A stretch of 64,000 nucleotides of DNA from Photobacterium sp. CCB-ST2H9 (GCF_023151555.2 NZ_CP100425.1:2294001-2358000); one strand, 5' to 3'; positions 8,468-17,310 are shown, counted from the first letter of the stretch. Notes: generated by a model not told the origin, from the letters alone. Numbers and translations are program-made.

Positions 8468-8919
8468 TTAGCCGCCCAGATATCATTGTCCATCACTTTA
8501 CCGGTCTCCAGTAAGGTTTTGAGGTTACTGATCACGGCAGGCCAGCCTTCACTGACATCCTGATAACTCAGCGAGCCAGACTGAAGATCGCTGTGAATGA
8601 CTGTCAGTCGTGTATCTGTGCCCAAACTTTCAAGCGCAATACTCACTTGCGATGAATGCACAGCCCCATGATGACTGTCAGCCTCTTGCCAGCTCAGGAC
8701 CAGATGGTGAGGCGGGTGAACAAGGAGCACTTTCCCCGTCACATCTTCAATTTCAGATCCATCTGCACGAATATGTGCCCACCGGCTGCCCACTTTCCAG
8801 TCAGACTCATTCACATGTCCCCAATACTGCTGGGTCATTTTCGGATCCAGAAGTGCGTTCCAGACCTCAGTATCTTTCGCTGCGATATAACTGACGTATT
8901 TAAATTGTTGCAGGCTCAT
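8464..8919 (-). CDS. SRPBCC / AHSA1-domain protein
   Basis: The product is 151 residues from the ATG at 8919, chosen because AAGGAG precedes it; the frame is open a few codons further. The sequence has the START-like AHSA1 pattern: an N-terminal strand, then VWNALLDPKMTQQYWGH, IEDVTGKVLLVHPPHHLVLSW, and a C-terminal helix beginning GWPAVISNLKTLLETG. The fold binds hydrophobic ligands in a deep cavity, and bacterial members are mostly uncharacterised; 'Hsp90 ATPase activator' is only a fold name here. It is monocistronic and convergent with the GGDEF gene, overlapping its last 4 nt. Confidence 0.85.
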   Translation of the reverse strand: MSLQQFKYVSYIAAKDTEVWNALLDPKMTQQYWGHVNESDWKVGSRWAHIRADGSEIEDVTGKVLLVHPPHHLVLSWQEADSHHGAVHSSQVSIALESLGTDTRLTVIHSDLQSGSLSYQDVSEGWPAVISNLKTLLETGKVMDNDIWAAN

Positions 8920-9067
8920 AGTCACTCCTTTCCACAAGACAGCGAATCAGGCAAAGACAGCAAAATGGTCAACAAGATACAACCCACATCATCGTGCACC
9001 GTTTCATCTTCTCTATTGAGAGTAGCACTCCGTTGCCCGACCAGCCTGAACCTGCAACTACTTTTAA

Positions 9068-9574
9068 TTACAGCTGTTTTCTCATCTGCAGCAAAGTCCA
9101 GGGCTGCCCTTCAAATACGCGGATTGCCTGATCAGCCTGATAGATATCAAAGCCCGCTCCCCGGTAGCAACTGACGGCAGAAAAATTATGTTCAAAAACG
9201 GCCAGCGAGACCTCTTCCGCACCAAACTCAACACGTGCTTTTTCGAGTGCAGCTTCAACCAATGCCCGGCCATAACCTTTACCGCGGTCAGACTCATTCA
9301 CAATCAGCACACGGCAAAGCCTGCAACGTTTGGGATGCTTCTGGTTCAGTTCAACATAGCCTTTCACCTGGCCGGCAACGTGAAATAAAAAAGGATGGAT
9401 TTCTGGGCGGGAAACGTGGTGTTCGATTTGATCAACTGTCAGGGGAAACTGGTAAACCGGACCTCCCCATAATAAATTGAATTCTTCATCTGCTATCCAA
9501 TCGATAAGCAATGAGTAATCCTGCGGGGTAAAAGGTTCAAGCTGATAACGGGATTTGAGCCGTTCGGTGAACAT
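9068..9574 (-). CDS. GNAT family N-acetyltransferase
   Basis: The product is 168 residues from the ATG at 9574, preceded by AAGGAAG; the open frame extends upstream to 9646 with no ribosome site. The acetyl-CoA loop (V/I-x-x-x-x-RGKGYGRALV) is at 97-106, and the C-terminal half has the usual FEHNFSAVSCYRGAGF segment. It transfers acetyl from acetyl-CoA to an unknown amine; the overall pattern resembles RimJ/RimL-type GNATs. It stands alone, with about 350 bases of apparently non-coding DNA upstream. Confidence 0.85.
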   Translation of the reverse strand: MFTERLKSRYQLEPFTPQDYSLLIDWIADEEFNLLWGGPVYQFPLTVDQIEHHVSRPEIHPFLFHVAGQVKGYVELNQKHPKRCRLCRVLIVNESDRGKGYGRALVEAALEKARVEFGAEEVSLAVFEHNFSAVSCYRGAGFDIYQADQAIRVFEGQPWTLLQMRKQL

Positions 9575-9836
9575 GTTCTTCCTTATCACTAACTGACTGA
9601 CGTATAGGTACTTTTTAATAATATGTCGCCGCGCAAACCGTTTCATTCAACGAAAGAAAAAAATCGTGTTGGCTAACAAAATCATCTTCTGTTTCCAGAG
9701 ATGAATACGAGGATGACTCCACGTAGTGAAGTGAATCCAGTTGCACAGCGTACGCATAGCTTCTCTATAATTGCGTTTCAGGTCAATACCTGTATGCATA
9801 TTGATGAGAATAAACCACGTTTTTGAAGCCCGGGGA
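9575..9836. other. Intergenic stretch with a possible gene remnant on the minus strand
   Basis: Between the GNAT start and the RidA terminator no complete gene is seen. On the minus strand about 60 codons stay open (about 9647-9830) and read in part HTGIDLKRNYREAMRTLCNW. This looks protein-like and vaguely recalls the thumb region of retron-type reverse transcriptases or a mobile-element protein, but it has no start, no ribosome site and no catalytic motif. It could be chance. Confidence 0.2.
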
Positions 9837-9867
9837 CAAAAAAAGGAAGCAATCAATTGCTTCCTTT
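9837..9867 (-). terminator. Intrinsic terminator after the RidA gene
   Basis: On the minus strand, AAGGAAGCAA and TTGCTTCCTT flank a 4-nt loop and are followed by a run of T. It lies about 60 nt after the RidA stop codon. Confidence 0.88.
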
Positions 9868-9926
9868 GAGATATTGATACCCGCCGAAATTTATCACGAG
9901 GGGAAAATGTCAGTCCTGCTGTCCTG

Positions 9927-10388
9927 TCAGTCAGCAATCTCGAAGATCGAATCAATAATGATCGGCAGGTTGCCCCGAACCGACATAGCTCCGAAGACAG
10001 ATCGGGCATGCAGACCTTTTTCTCCGAAAACTTCTGCCATCAGATCAGAACAGCCATCCAGAACTTTCGGATGCTGTTCGAAAGTCTCAGTCGTATTGAT
10101 GAACCCCTGCAGCTTCACAACCCGACTGACGTTATCCAGACTGCCAACCGCTGATTTCACTGCAGCCAGAATATCCAGACCTGCTTCGCGGGCAAATGCA
10201 TAACCTTGTTCGACGTTATATTCGCGTCCCAGCTTCCCTTTCGGTACCTCGGGAAAACCGGTCACCGGGCCTTTCCCGGATACGTACAGCAAATTGCCGG
10301 TTCGCACACAGTTCACATAGTTTCCTTGCGGTTCACTGACATGCGGCAATACTAAACCTAATTCAACAATCCTTTGTTCGATTGACAT
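9927..10388 (-). CDS. RidA family protein (YjgF/YER057c/UK114)
   Basis: The 153-residue protein has the chorismate-mutase-like RidA fold: GNYVNCVRTGNLLYVSGKGP near the N-terminus and LHARSVFG...LPIIIDSIFEIAD at the C-terminus, including the Arg of the ligand cleft. RidA hydrolyses reactive enamine/imine intermediates such as 2-aminoacrylate. At 153 residues it is longer than housekeeping RidA (about 128) and belongs to a side branch whose substrate is not established. It is followed by a terminator and preceded by a GNAT gene on the same strand 38 nt away, which may share its transcript. Confidence 0.88.
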   Translation of the reverse strand: MSIEQRIVELGLVLPHVSEPQGNYVNCVRTGNLLYVSGKGPVTGFPEVPKGKLGREYNVEQGYAFAREAGLDILAAVKSAVGSLDNVSRVVKLQGFINTTETFEQHPKVLDGCSDLMAEVFGEKGLHARSVFGAMSVRGNLPIIIDSIFEIAD

Positions 10389-10425
10389 TCAGTCTCCCTC
10401 AAAAGCCACGCTTTGAAAACTTACC

Positions 10426-10896
10426 TCAACTCTCAATGGTGTCGAGATCAAGCTCCATGAAAATACTGAGCGGATGTTCCTGATACTGACCATACGGTGG
10501 ACGTACCCTGTATCCCAATGTCTGATATAACCCCAGGGCTTCGGGCTGACTCACACCGGCTTCCAGGCGTGCCACCCGGACACCATTGTGTTTCAGATAA
10601 TGGTGCAATGCATCCATGATCTGCCGTGAAATGCCCAGACCGCGGTAGCTGTCCAGGACAAACATCCGCTTGATCTCGCCATATTCGCCTTCATCATCCA
10701 TCATTTTGACGGCGCCGATACCGGCCAGCGCGCCGCGTACAAAAGCACCAACAAGGTGAACATTCTCTTTCATCAGAGATTCTTCACTCTCCAGATTGTT
10801 TGTCTCCGGCGGATAGAGACTGTACATGTAATCATCGGACGCGCTGAGGATGCCTCGTACGTCGTCACGGTTGGGCATAATTTTTTGAATATACAT
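10426..10896 (-). CDS. GNAT family N-acetyltransferase
   Basis: The 156-residue protein has the acetyl-CoA loop motif RGLGISRQIM at 85-94, after IKRMFVLDSY (strand 4), and the YQTLGYRVRPPYG C-terminal strand typical of PA4866/YjaB-like GNATs. The acetyl acceptor is unknown. It lies 38 nt upstream of the RidA gene on the same strand, so the two are probably co-transcribed. About 230 bp of promoter-containing sequence separates it from the radical SAM gene. Confidence 0.88.
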   Translation of the reverse strand: MYIQKIMPNRDDVRGILSASDDYMYSLYPPETNNLESEESLMKENVHLVGAFVRGALAGIGAVKMMDDEGEYGEIKRMFVLDSYRGLGISRQIMDALHHYLKHNGVRVARLEAGVSQPEALGLYQTLGYRVRPPYGQYQEHPLSIFMELDLDTIES

Positions 10897-11125
10897 AGTG
10901 TTAACCGAACGAAATTGTCACTGCCACACAGTCAAAAAATAGTGGTAATCATTGTTATCGTATTGAAATCCCAAAACTTATAAAAAGCGGGACAGCTTTT
11001 CGTGCTTCGATCCGGGACCGAAAAAACGGAAGCGAAATCGCATAATAGCAATCTCGCGACAGGAAATTGAGTCTAACTTGCAAATCACCGCATTTTTGTG
11101 CACTCACGCACATAGTGACCATTGC

Positions 11126-12010
11126 TTACAATCCGCGTTGCCATTCCTCACGCAGCGGGATGACTCCGGGATGACTGATTGCCAGATGAATCTGCGACAG
11201 TAATTTTTGCTTGTCCTGCCCAAGAACACCTTTCAGAACGAGATAATTCGAAGCATGATCCGAACGGAAGATCGTTTTCTCCAACTCCAGATGTTCCAGC
11301 AATGTTTGCATCTCATGAAACAGCTCAGGTTGAGTCAACGGCCGGAATTTCCCGTCAAAACCAGCCGAGAAGCGATCCTGTCCCAGCGGAAAAGACACCA
11401 CCAGCGTGGAAAGGTAATCCGGTTGCGCTTCATTCATCAGACGCGCAGAAGAAACGGCATGCTGTTCACTGAGCGCAGGGCCGCCTAAACCATTGAGAAT
11501 CATCACCGAGCTTTTCATCCCCGCCGCTTTTATTTTTTCCAGGGCCGTCAGGGAAGAGGCATAGGTTTCGCCTTTCCGGACCCTTGCCAGCACTTCATCA
11601 TCACCGCTCTCGCAGCCGACATACATCAGGCTCAGACCCAGTGAGCGGAGTTCCGCTAACTGCCCGACCGTTTTATTCGTCAGATTACGGGGCAGACAAT
11701 AGCTGGATATGCGCGTCACGGACGGCAAATATTGTCTGATTAACTCACAGATCAGTTTCAACCGGGCATACGGCAAGGTCATGGCATCGCCATCTGCCAG
11801 AAAAACCCGGCTGACCCTTACACCACTGGCTGCAATCATTGTCAGCTCGCGCTCAATCTCTTCCGGCTTTTTAGGCCGAAACTTTTTCTGCGGCTGAGTG
11901 TACATTTCACAAAAAGTGCACTGATTATGACTGCAACCGTTCGTGACTTGTAAAATCAGAGACTTCCACTCAGAAGGCGGGCGAAAAACGGGTTCAATAT
12001 AATCCAGCAT
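11126..12010 (-). CDS. Radical SAM protein (Elp3/B12-like core)
   Basis: The 294-residue protein binds a [4Fe-4S] cluster through C26-x4-C31-x2-C34 (NGCSHNQCTFC), a spacing used by a subgroup of radical SAM proteins instead of the usual C-x3-C-x2-C. Other visible elements are FLADGDAM (second strand, SAM side) and YVGCESGDDEVL with the GGxE-like ESG. It reductively cleaves S-adenosylmethionine to start a radical reaction on an unknown substrate. It is a single gene on the minus strand; an 18-bp-period tandem repeat lies just upstream of its start. Confidence 0.88.
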   Translation of the reverse strand: MLDYIEPVFRPPSEWKSLILQVTNGCSHNQCTFCEMYTQPQKKFRPKKPEEIERELTMIAASGVRVSRVFLADGDAMTLPYARLKLICELIRQYLPSVTRISSYCLPRNLTNKTVGQLAELRSLGLSLMYVGCESGDDEVLARVRKGETYASSLTALEKIKAAGMKSSVMILNGLGGPALSEQHAVSSARLMNEAQPDYLSTLVVSFPLGQDRFSAGFDGKFRPLTQPELFHEMQTLLEHLELEKTIFRSDHASNYLVLKGVLGQDKQKLLSQIHLAISHPGVIPLREEWQRGL

Positions 12011-12039
12011 CGGCTCACGTCCTTACTTAAGACATCATC

Positions 12040-12071
12040 ATTTTTGGAGTCATGACAATTTTTGGAGTCAT
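12040..12071. repeat. Two-copy tandem repeat upstream of the radical SAM gene
   Basis: The 14-mer ATTTTTGGAGTCAT occurs at 12040-12053 and again at 12058-12071, an 18-bp period, within 65 nt of the radical SAM start codon. The position fits an operator or promoter element, but no known regulator motif is recognised. Confidence 0.5.
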
Positions 12072-12242
12072 AGCACCAAAGACGGAGGCGTACCTTACTA
12101 CAGGTTGCAGGGAGCTGCTATAAAACAGCGGAGACTTCAGTAGGCTTAGCAAGCTTCAGATAAGATTTTTACCTGATCCTGTCAGGATTGACCTACAAAG
12201 CGATAAGAGCTTCGAGCAGCTGAATACTCGCCGTCCGTCCCG

Positions 12243-12341
12243 CCAGGCTTCTCACCCTATCTCTGCGTGCCAAAGTGCAGACGAAAAAAAACCGCTGATA
12301 GTTCAGCGGTTTCTTTAAATGTGGCGGAGAGATAGGGATTT
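12243..12341 (-). repeat. Duplicated tRNA-Ser 3'-end plus terminator, copy A (tRNA remnant)
   Basis: This 99-bp segment matches 12416-12515 with two substitutions and one single-base indel. Its right end is the last 20 bases of a tRNA-Ser gene on the minus strand (T-arm part, acceptor stem and CCA), and its middle is the terminator hairpin. The rest of the tRNA is missing; after AAATCCCT the sequence switches to a 75-bp GC-rich, hairpin-rich filler (12342-12415). It looks like a tRNA gene copy whose body was lost. Confidence 0.75.
12284..12313 (-). terminator. Terminator hairpin inside repeat copy A
   Basis: AAACCGCTGA / TCAGCGGTTT with a 4-nt loop is followed by a T-run on the minus strand. 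It duplicates the terminator of the functional tRNA operon at 12458-12486. Confidence 0.8.
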
Positions 12342-12415
12342 ATCGCTCGCAAGCTCGCGCCCCTTCGGGCGTTGCCTGAAGGCAACGTGGTCTCGCTGCG
12401 CTCGGCTGAACCCAA
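12342..12415. other. Hairpin-rich filler between the two repeat copies
   Basis: This 74-bp GC-rich stretch contains several short palindromes, such as GTTGCC-TGAA-GGCAAC (12371-12386) and GCCC-CTTC-GGGC, and no open gene. It replaces the tRNA body expected between the two terminator-bearing copies. Confidence 0.6.
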
Positions 12416-12515
12416 CCAGGCTTCTTCACCCTATCTCTGCGTGCCAAAGTTCAGACGAAAAAAAACCGCCGATAGTTCAGCGGTTTCTTTAAATGTGGCG
12501 GAGAGATAGGGATTT
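12416..12515 (-). repeat. Repeat copy B, overlapping the 3' end of the intact tRNA-Ser(TGA)
   Basis: This 100-bp segment pairs with 12243-12341. It includes the operon terminator and the last 20 bases of the intact tRNA-Ser(TGA). One of the substitutions changes a stem pair to G-U in the minus-strand RNA, so the hairpin is preserved, which supports minus-strand function. Confidence 0.75.
12458..12486 (-). terminator. Intrinsic terminator of the tRNA-Ser operon
   Basis: Minus-strand RNA forms AAACCGCTGA / TCGGCGGTTT (one U-G pair) around ACTA, then a run of eight T. It lies 10 nt after the tRNA-Ser(TGA) CCA end. Confidence 0.85.
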
Positions 12516-12586
12516 GAACCCTAGATACGCTATTAACGTATGCCGGTTTTCAAGACCGGTGCTTTCAACCACTCAGCCATCTCTCC
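12496..12586 (-). tRNA. tRNA-Ser(TGA)
   Basis: This 91-nt minus-strand tRNA reads GGAGAGA ... TCTCTCC-G-CCA for the acceptor stem, with CCA encoded. The anticodon loop CTTGAAA gives anticodon TGA, reading UCA and related serine codons. It has the long variable arm of serine tRNAs (CATACGTTAATAGCGTATC region) and the T-loop GGTTCAAATCC. It is the second gene of a two-tRNA transcript behind tRNA-Ser(GGA), 6 nt away, and is followed by an intrinsic terminator. Confidence 0.96.
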
Positions 12587-12592
12587 GAAATG

Positions 12593-12680
12593 TGGCGGTG
12601 AGGGAGGGATTCGAACCCTCGATACGTTGCCGTATACACACTTTCCAGGCGTGCTCCTTCAGCCACTCGGACACCTCACC
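12593..12680 (-). tRNA. tRNA-Ser(GGA), copy 1
   Basis: This 88-nt minus-strand tRNA has acceptor stem GGTGAGG ... CCTCACC-G-CCA, anticodon loop CTGGAAA (GGA, reading UCC/UCU) and a long variable arm (TATACGGCAACGTA region). It is base-for-base identical to the copy at 29712-29799. It is the first gene of the two-tRNA operon, with a clear promoter upstream at 12719-12747. Confidence 0.97.
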
Positions 12681-12718
12681 AAATTTTTCTGTCACCGCCT
12701 GTCGCGGCAACGGCGGCT

Positions 12719-12747
12719 AATTTACTGGCTTGAGCCAATGGGGTCAA
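12719..12747 (-). promoter_or_regulatory. Sigma70 promoter of the tRNA-Ser operon
   Basis: On the minus strand TTGACC is separated by 17 nt from TAAATT, and a GC-rich discriminator follows, as expected for a stringently controlled stable-RNA promoter. It ends about 38 nt before tRNA-Ser(GGA). Confidence 0.8.
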
Positions 12748-12881
12748 GGGCTTTTCCAAATTAGTTGTACTTTCTTGGCTTGAACGATGATGAAAAGATC
12801 AAATCGTTTTTTTCTTAGGCCTGACACTGGCTTATTTCTACACTAATAAGATATCTCTTTCTCATTCCATGACGTTTCAGT

Positions 12882-15800
12882 ATGCGCAGATTCCAATCCC
12901 TTTGCCTTCTCTTACTGCTGCTGATCCCTTTTTTTTCTTGTTTCGCCAGTGAAGAGCCGCCAAGCTCGACAGAAAATAAGCATCTCACTGAATACAGCCA
13001 GGCACTAGAGAAACAAATTGAGATCGTACAGAGTCAGGAATCCACTCCGGAGAACGAAAAATTACTGGAACGCCTGCTTCAGGCACAAGATCAACTTCAA
13101 AAATCAAAAAGTTATCTCGAACAAATCAAGACCGACCGGCAACTGCTGGATAACTTCAGTGATGAGACCAAATCACTCAAATCAAAGATCGGAGAATTCA
13201 ATGCGTCGACGTTCCCTGACTTCAGCAAACGGGGACAGGACCAGCTCACCCTTGAGATTGCAGAACAGGACAACAAACTCGAGCAATTGGATCTCCGCCG
13301 CCATAACTTTCGAAACGAACTGGAAGACATTGAAAGAAACATCGACGCTTTTCCAAAACGTGCAGAGCAGCTCCACCAGCAAGTGAACGATGCCGACAAA
13401 GCGCGAAAGCAGGCAGAGCGTGACCGGGATACTCAGCTTTTACTGGTTCACAATATTGAATACGACTTTTACAGCAATCAACTCTCAGCACTGGAAAGTG
13501 AGCAGCTGTCAGCGGATAACCGCAGAACACTGACCAAGCAAAAACTTCAGCTGGTGAATATTGAAATTGAGGCCCGTCAGGCCTATCGCAATAATCTCCA
13601 GCTGATGCTCAACCGGCTGTTAAGGACGGATGCAGAACAGTCTGCGCAGGATACCGATGCGCTGGTACAAGAACTGGAAGATTTGCCCCCCGAACTCAAG
13701 CAATTGAGTGAAGAAAACCGCCGCTATGCCAATGTACTGTCTGCCCTGTCTGATCAGCTCGATCAGGTTCAGGCACTTCAGGAAAAAACCGATCAGCAGA
13801 TTGAGCAGGTGGCGAAATCAGCCCAGGACCTGAACAACATGGCCGAGTGGCTGCCACTCAGTCCGGCATTCAGTGAAAACATGCGCACCCGCCTGAGCCG
13901 GTTACCAAGCCAGCCGGATATGGCAGGACTCGATAACAACATCGCTCAGAATCAGGTCCGAAAATATGAGTATCAGCAGCGCTTTGAAGACCTCTCTGAT
14001 ATTGCCAAGTCGCCGCAGGCCAAAAATCTGTCAGAGGAACAAAAAGCACAACAAAGTGAGCTGATCAAAAATAATCTCTCCCTGCTCGAAAAGCTGATAG
14101 ACAGCAGCGATATTCTGATTTACCAGCAAGCGACGCTGAAAGTCGCTTATGACAAACTCGATTCTTCGTTAAATGCACTGAAAAACAATGCCGCCAGACT
14201 CTTATTCTGGGCACCGGATACCAATGCATTCAATCTGAAGTTAATTGAGAACACGCTGGAAAAATTACAGTGGTTTTTTTCACCGGCTCATTGGGTGGGC
14301 TTACTGAAAGTTCCGTTCGTCGCTGACCCAATCCTGCTGATCTTCTGTCTGATGATCATCGGTCTGCTGATTACAGCGCTCAGCTGGTGCAGAAAACGCT
14401 GGAAACGTTACCTGAAAGACACCAGCCAAAAGATAGGCAAAGTGACGCAAGACCGATTCAGTTACAGCACAATCAACGTCGCCGTCTCCGGCCTCTTTGC
14501 CTGGCCGGTTCCACTGTCTATTGCCGTATTCGGTGCACTGTTGACGGCACTCTGGCAGCTTCCGTTTATCCATCACCTGGGTCAGGCATTGGCCCTTCCC
14601 TGGCCGCTGGTGATGTATTGTTTCATGCGGGAATTAGTTCGCCCTGACGGTCTACTGATCAAACACTTTGACTGGCATCCCAGCATCATTCAGCGGTGTT
14701 TCAGTCACTACCGGCGTTTAATCTGGATCTATTTGCCCATGATGATCCTTCAGAATTTCGCTTTCTTTTATAACGACAGCGAAGTGAACGCTACACTGGG
14801 CCGACTGGCATTTCTGATCAGTAATCTGGCCGTCAGCTTTTTCCTGTGGAAAATGGCCAGTGAACGTATTCCCATGACCTACCGGGATCTGCCGCAAGGT
14901 AATCTCCACATCGGCCATCATCTATTCTGGTGGGCACTGATTCTGTTGCCGCAAATCCTCAATTATTTTGCACTGCAAGGTTACCTCGGTTCGGCACAAA
15001 AACTGATGTCGAAACTCGAATACGCGGCTGTTCTGGGTGTCTTTACGCTGCTGATCTATTACCTGATCAAACGACTGATGCTGATTCAGCGCCGCCGCCT
15101 TGCTTTTGAACGCGCCAAAGCCAGACGTCAGGAAATCCTCGCCCAGCGGAAAGCTGAAATACTGGAGTCGAAGGAAGAGCATGCCAGTCATGAACTGCAG
15201 ATTGAAATTGAAGAGCCCGAGTTAGATCTGGATGTGATCAGCGCGCAGTCGCTCAGATTACTCCGCTCTCTTCTGCTGCTGATCTACCTGTTTCTCCTTG
15301 CGCTGCTCTCTTCCGATCTCTACCAGGCCACCAGCTTTCTTGAAGATATTACGCTGTGGGATGTCAGCGCGAACATAGATGGCATTGAGCAACTCAGCCA
15401 CATCACCCTCAAGAGTGTTCTGCTGGCTTTACTGGCGCTGTGGCTGACCGCCATTATTGCGCGGGATTTACCGGGCGCCATGGAATTACTGGTATTGCAG
15501 CATATCAGCCTGAATCCGGGAACGGGCTACGCCATCACCTCACTGACCCGGTATCTGGCCATTTTCTTTGGCATTATTATCGGCTCTGCACTGATTGGCT
15601 TTGACTGGTCGAAGATGCAATGGCTGATCGCAGCACTCGGTGTGGGTTTGGGGTTTGGTTTGCAGGAAATATTTGCCAATTTTATTTCCGGCCTGATCAT
15701 TTTGTTTGAAAAGCCTATTCGTATCGGAGATACGGTCACCATCAGGGATTTAACGGGCGTTGTTGCCAAAATCAATACCCGGGCAACCACCATCGTGGAC

Positions 15801-16196
15801 TGGGATCGGAAAGAAGTCATTGTTCCCAATAAAGCCTTTGTCACGGAACAGTTTGTGAACTGGTCACTCTCGGATTCCATCACCCGGGTGACCATTGCAA
15901 TCAGCGTGAAGTATCTTTCCGATACTGAACTGGTCACCCGGCTGCTGTTTGAAGCCGCTGAAGAATGCGAGCTGGTACTGGATAATCCGGCTCCGGAAGT
16001 GTTCTTTCTCAGTATCACTGCAGATGCGCAAAACTTTGAAGTGCGGGCGTATGCCGCTGAAACCGGGCACCGTCTGAGTCTCACACACGATCTCCACAGT
16101 CGGATCAAACGTAAGTTTCTCAGTCACGACATTGCCATCGCCCATCCGCAGCTTGAAGTCGCTATCAAGAAGCAACAACGACATCCGATGCGTTGA
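12882..16196 (+). CDS. Large mechanosensitive channel, MscK/MscM (KefA/YjeP) family
   Basis: The 1104-residue inner-membrane protein has a signal peptide (1-23), a long periplasmic coiled-coil region (about 25-440) rich in Gln, Glu and Leu, about ten or eleven transmembrane helices (from about 480), and a C-terminal MscS pore and beta domain. The pore-lining helix and following loop read GVGLGFGLQEIFANFISG at about 919-936, then the beta-domain strand KPIRIGDTVTI. Length and order match E. coli MscK (1120) and MscM/YjeP (1107); I cannot decide between them. It releases osmolytes on hypo-osmotic shock. It is monocistronic, ending at a bidirectional terminator. Confidence 0.9.
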   Translation: MRRFQSLCLLLLLLIPFFSCFASEEPPSSTENKHLTEYSQALEKQIEIVQSQESTPENEKLLERLLQAQDQLQKSKSYLEQIKTDRQLLDNFSDETKSLKSKIGEFNASTFPDFSKRGQDQLTLEIAEQDNKLEQLDLRRHNFRNELEDIERNIDAFPKRAEQLHQQVNDADKARKQAERDRDTQLLLVHNIEYDFYSNQLSALESEQLSADNRRTLTKQKLQLVNIEIEARQAYRNNLQLMLNRLLRTDAEQSAQDTDALVQELEDLPPELKQLSEENRRYANVLSALSDQLDQVQALQEKTDQQIEQVAKSAQDLNNMAEWLPLSPAFSENMRTRLSRLPSQPDMAGLDNNIAQNQVRKYEYQQRFEDLSDIAKSPQAKNLSEEQKAQQSELIKNNLSLLEKLIDSSDILIYQQATLKVAYDKLDSSLNALKNNAARLLFWAPDTNAFNLKLIENTLEKLQWFFSPAHWVGLLKVPFVADPILLIFCLMIIGLLITALSWCRKRWKRYLKDTSQKIGKVTQDRFSYSTINVAVSGLFAWPVPLSIAVFGALLTALWQLPFIHHLGQALALPWPLVMYCFMRELVRPDGLLIKHFDWHPSIIQRCFSHYRRLIWIYLPMMILQNFAFFYNDSEVNATLGRLAFLISNLAVSFFLWKMASERIPMTYRDLPQGNLHIGHHLFWWALILLPQILNYFALQGYLGSAQKLMSKLEYAAVLGVFTLLIYYLIKRLMLIQRRRLAFERAKARRQEILAQRKAEILESKEEHASHELQIEIEEPELDLDVISAQSLRLLRSLLLLIYLFLLALLSSDLYQATSFLEDITLWDVSANIDGIEQLSHITLKSVLLALLALWLTAIIARDLPGAMELLVLQHISLNPGTGYAITSLTRYLAIFFGIIIGSALIGFDWSKMQWLIAALGVGLGFGLQEIFANFISGLIILFEKPIRIGDTVTIRDLTGVVAKINTRATTIVDWDRKEVIVPNKAFVTEQFVNWSLSDSITRVTIAISVKYLSDTELVTRLLFEAAEECELVLDNPAPEVFFLSITADAQNFEVRAYAAETGHRLSLTHDLHSRIKRKFLSHDIAIAHPQLEVAIKKQQRHPMR

Positions 16197-16217
16197 CTTG
16201 TCCTTGCCTGACAATCA

Positions 16218-16246
16218 AAAAAGCAGCCTAAATCGGCTGCTTTTTA
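16218..16246. terminator. Bidirectional terminator between the channel gene and alaE
   Basis: AAAAAAGCAGCC / GGCTGCTTTTT with a 5-nt loop has A- and T-runs on both sides, serving the plus-strand channel gene and minus-strand alaE. Confidence 0.88.
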
Positions 16247-16263
16247 TCAGATATTCATGTGCT

Positions 16264-16713
16264 TCAGGCTTGCTGATAATATCCCGGCACTCTGAACATT
16301 CGCCGGCAAGCTTCCAGAAACTGTCCGTAGACACCACCAAGCATGCCACTAACAACGGCATTACTGGCAACAGCAGTCATGATTTGCTCAGGCGCTGCGC
16401 CCACAGCCCACAAAATTGCGGCGTACACAGGTGACTGGAACAGTACATAAGCCAGCATATCAGAAAGAAATTTCATCCATTTCTGTTGGCTCCGTTGCGA
16501 TCCCTGCCGAATCATCCAGTCCCGGAACACTCCATAAGGCCAGGCAATGGCGATATTGACCGGAATGGCGAGTGTTCGGGATGCCAAAGACTGCTGAAGC
16601 GTCATCCCGGAAACAAACACTTCAATCATCATGCCTGTAATAAAGCAAAAAACGACCATCGCAAAAGTGTCTGCCGCTGCATTACGCACGTTAAATTGTT
16701 CTTTCACTGCCAC
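16264..16713 (-). CDS. alaE: L-alanine exporter AlaE
   Basis: The 149-residue membrane protein has four hydrophobic segments (about 15-33, 45-60, 85-103 and 108-128) and the AlaE-type sequence: an N-terminal [15 protein letters not shown], then [23 protein letters not shown]. AlaE exports L-alanine using the proton motive force, protecting cells from toxic alanine accumulation on alanine-containing peptides. E. coli AlaE is also 149 residues. It is monocistronic, followed by a terminator shared with the channel gene; its promoter lies in the long region to the right. Confidence 0.92.
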   Translation of the reverse strand: MAVKEQFNVRNAAADTFAMVVFCFITGMMIEVFVSGMTLQQSLASRTLAIPVNIAIAWPYGVFRDWMIRQGSQRSQQKWMKFLSDMLAYVLFQSPVYAAILWAVGAAPEQIMTAVASNAVVSGMLGGVYGQFLEACRRMFRVPGYYQQA

Positions 16714-17310
16714 TCCGACAAAAACAAAGAGATATTAACCAAAAAATAACACGATGAAAGACTATGCGACCGCAAAATCACCAACCACCCAGTCATATGT
16801 CGCATTAAATCAGCTTTTTTAAAAAATATCCCACCATATTGATATCAAGGTTGTCAATTTACTACTAATAAGTGTGATTCAGACCGAATTTTTAGCTACT
16901 TGCGCATCATTGGCGTGCTACACGCTCCCAAAAGCACATCTGAAACGGTCATTTTATTACACTCTTCTCGGGCAAAAACAGGCTCATGAGCCAGGTTCTG
17001 ATATCAATAAACAGAATAAATCGTCAGGATAAAGAGTACGTATCAAAATCTGATAAAACGTTGCAAATGACCAATTAATCTTCTTTAAAACAATCTCTTA
17101 TAAAACAAGCGCAATCAATAGCGAAGGTTTTTCAACGAATTGAATGCCTTTGCGCTACAAAAAAGTGGGTTTAAGGATCGGTACAGAAGGCAGTCGCAGG
17201 AAACACAGGAAAAGTGACAATAAAGTAATACATATGCTCATTCGTCACTCTGGCAGTAGATTTCACCAAAGAAAGTAAATTACATTTTCAACCACCAAAC
17301 AGCAGAAATG
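16714..17310. other. Long AT-rich intergenic region upstream of alaE
   Basis: About 600 bases without a convincing gene on either strand. It contains the alaE promoter region (minus strand) and trailing sequence after the vibriolysin terminator. I see no repeats or RNA genes in it. Confidence 0.5.

Noticed and set aside
12493..12764. Two short open frames over the tRNA-Ser genes
   Set aside because: They read through tRNA structure; translated tRNA sequences of this kind are frequent false gene calls.
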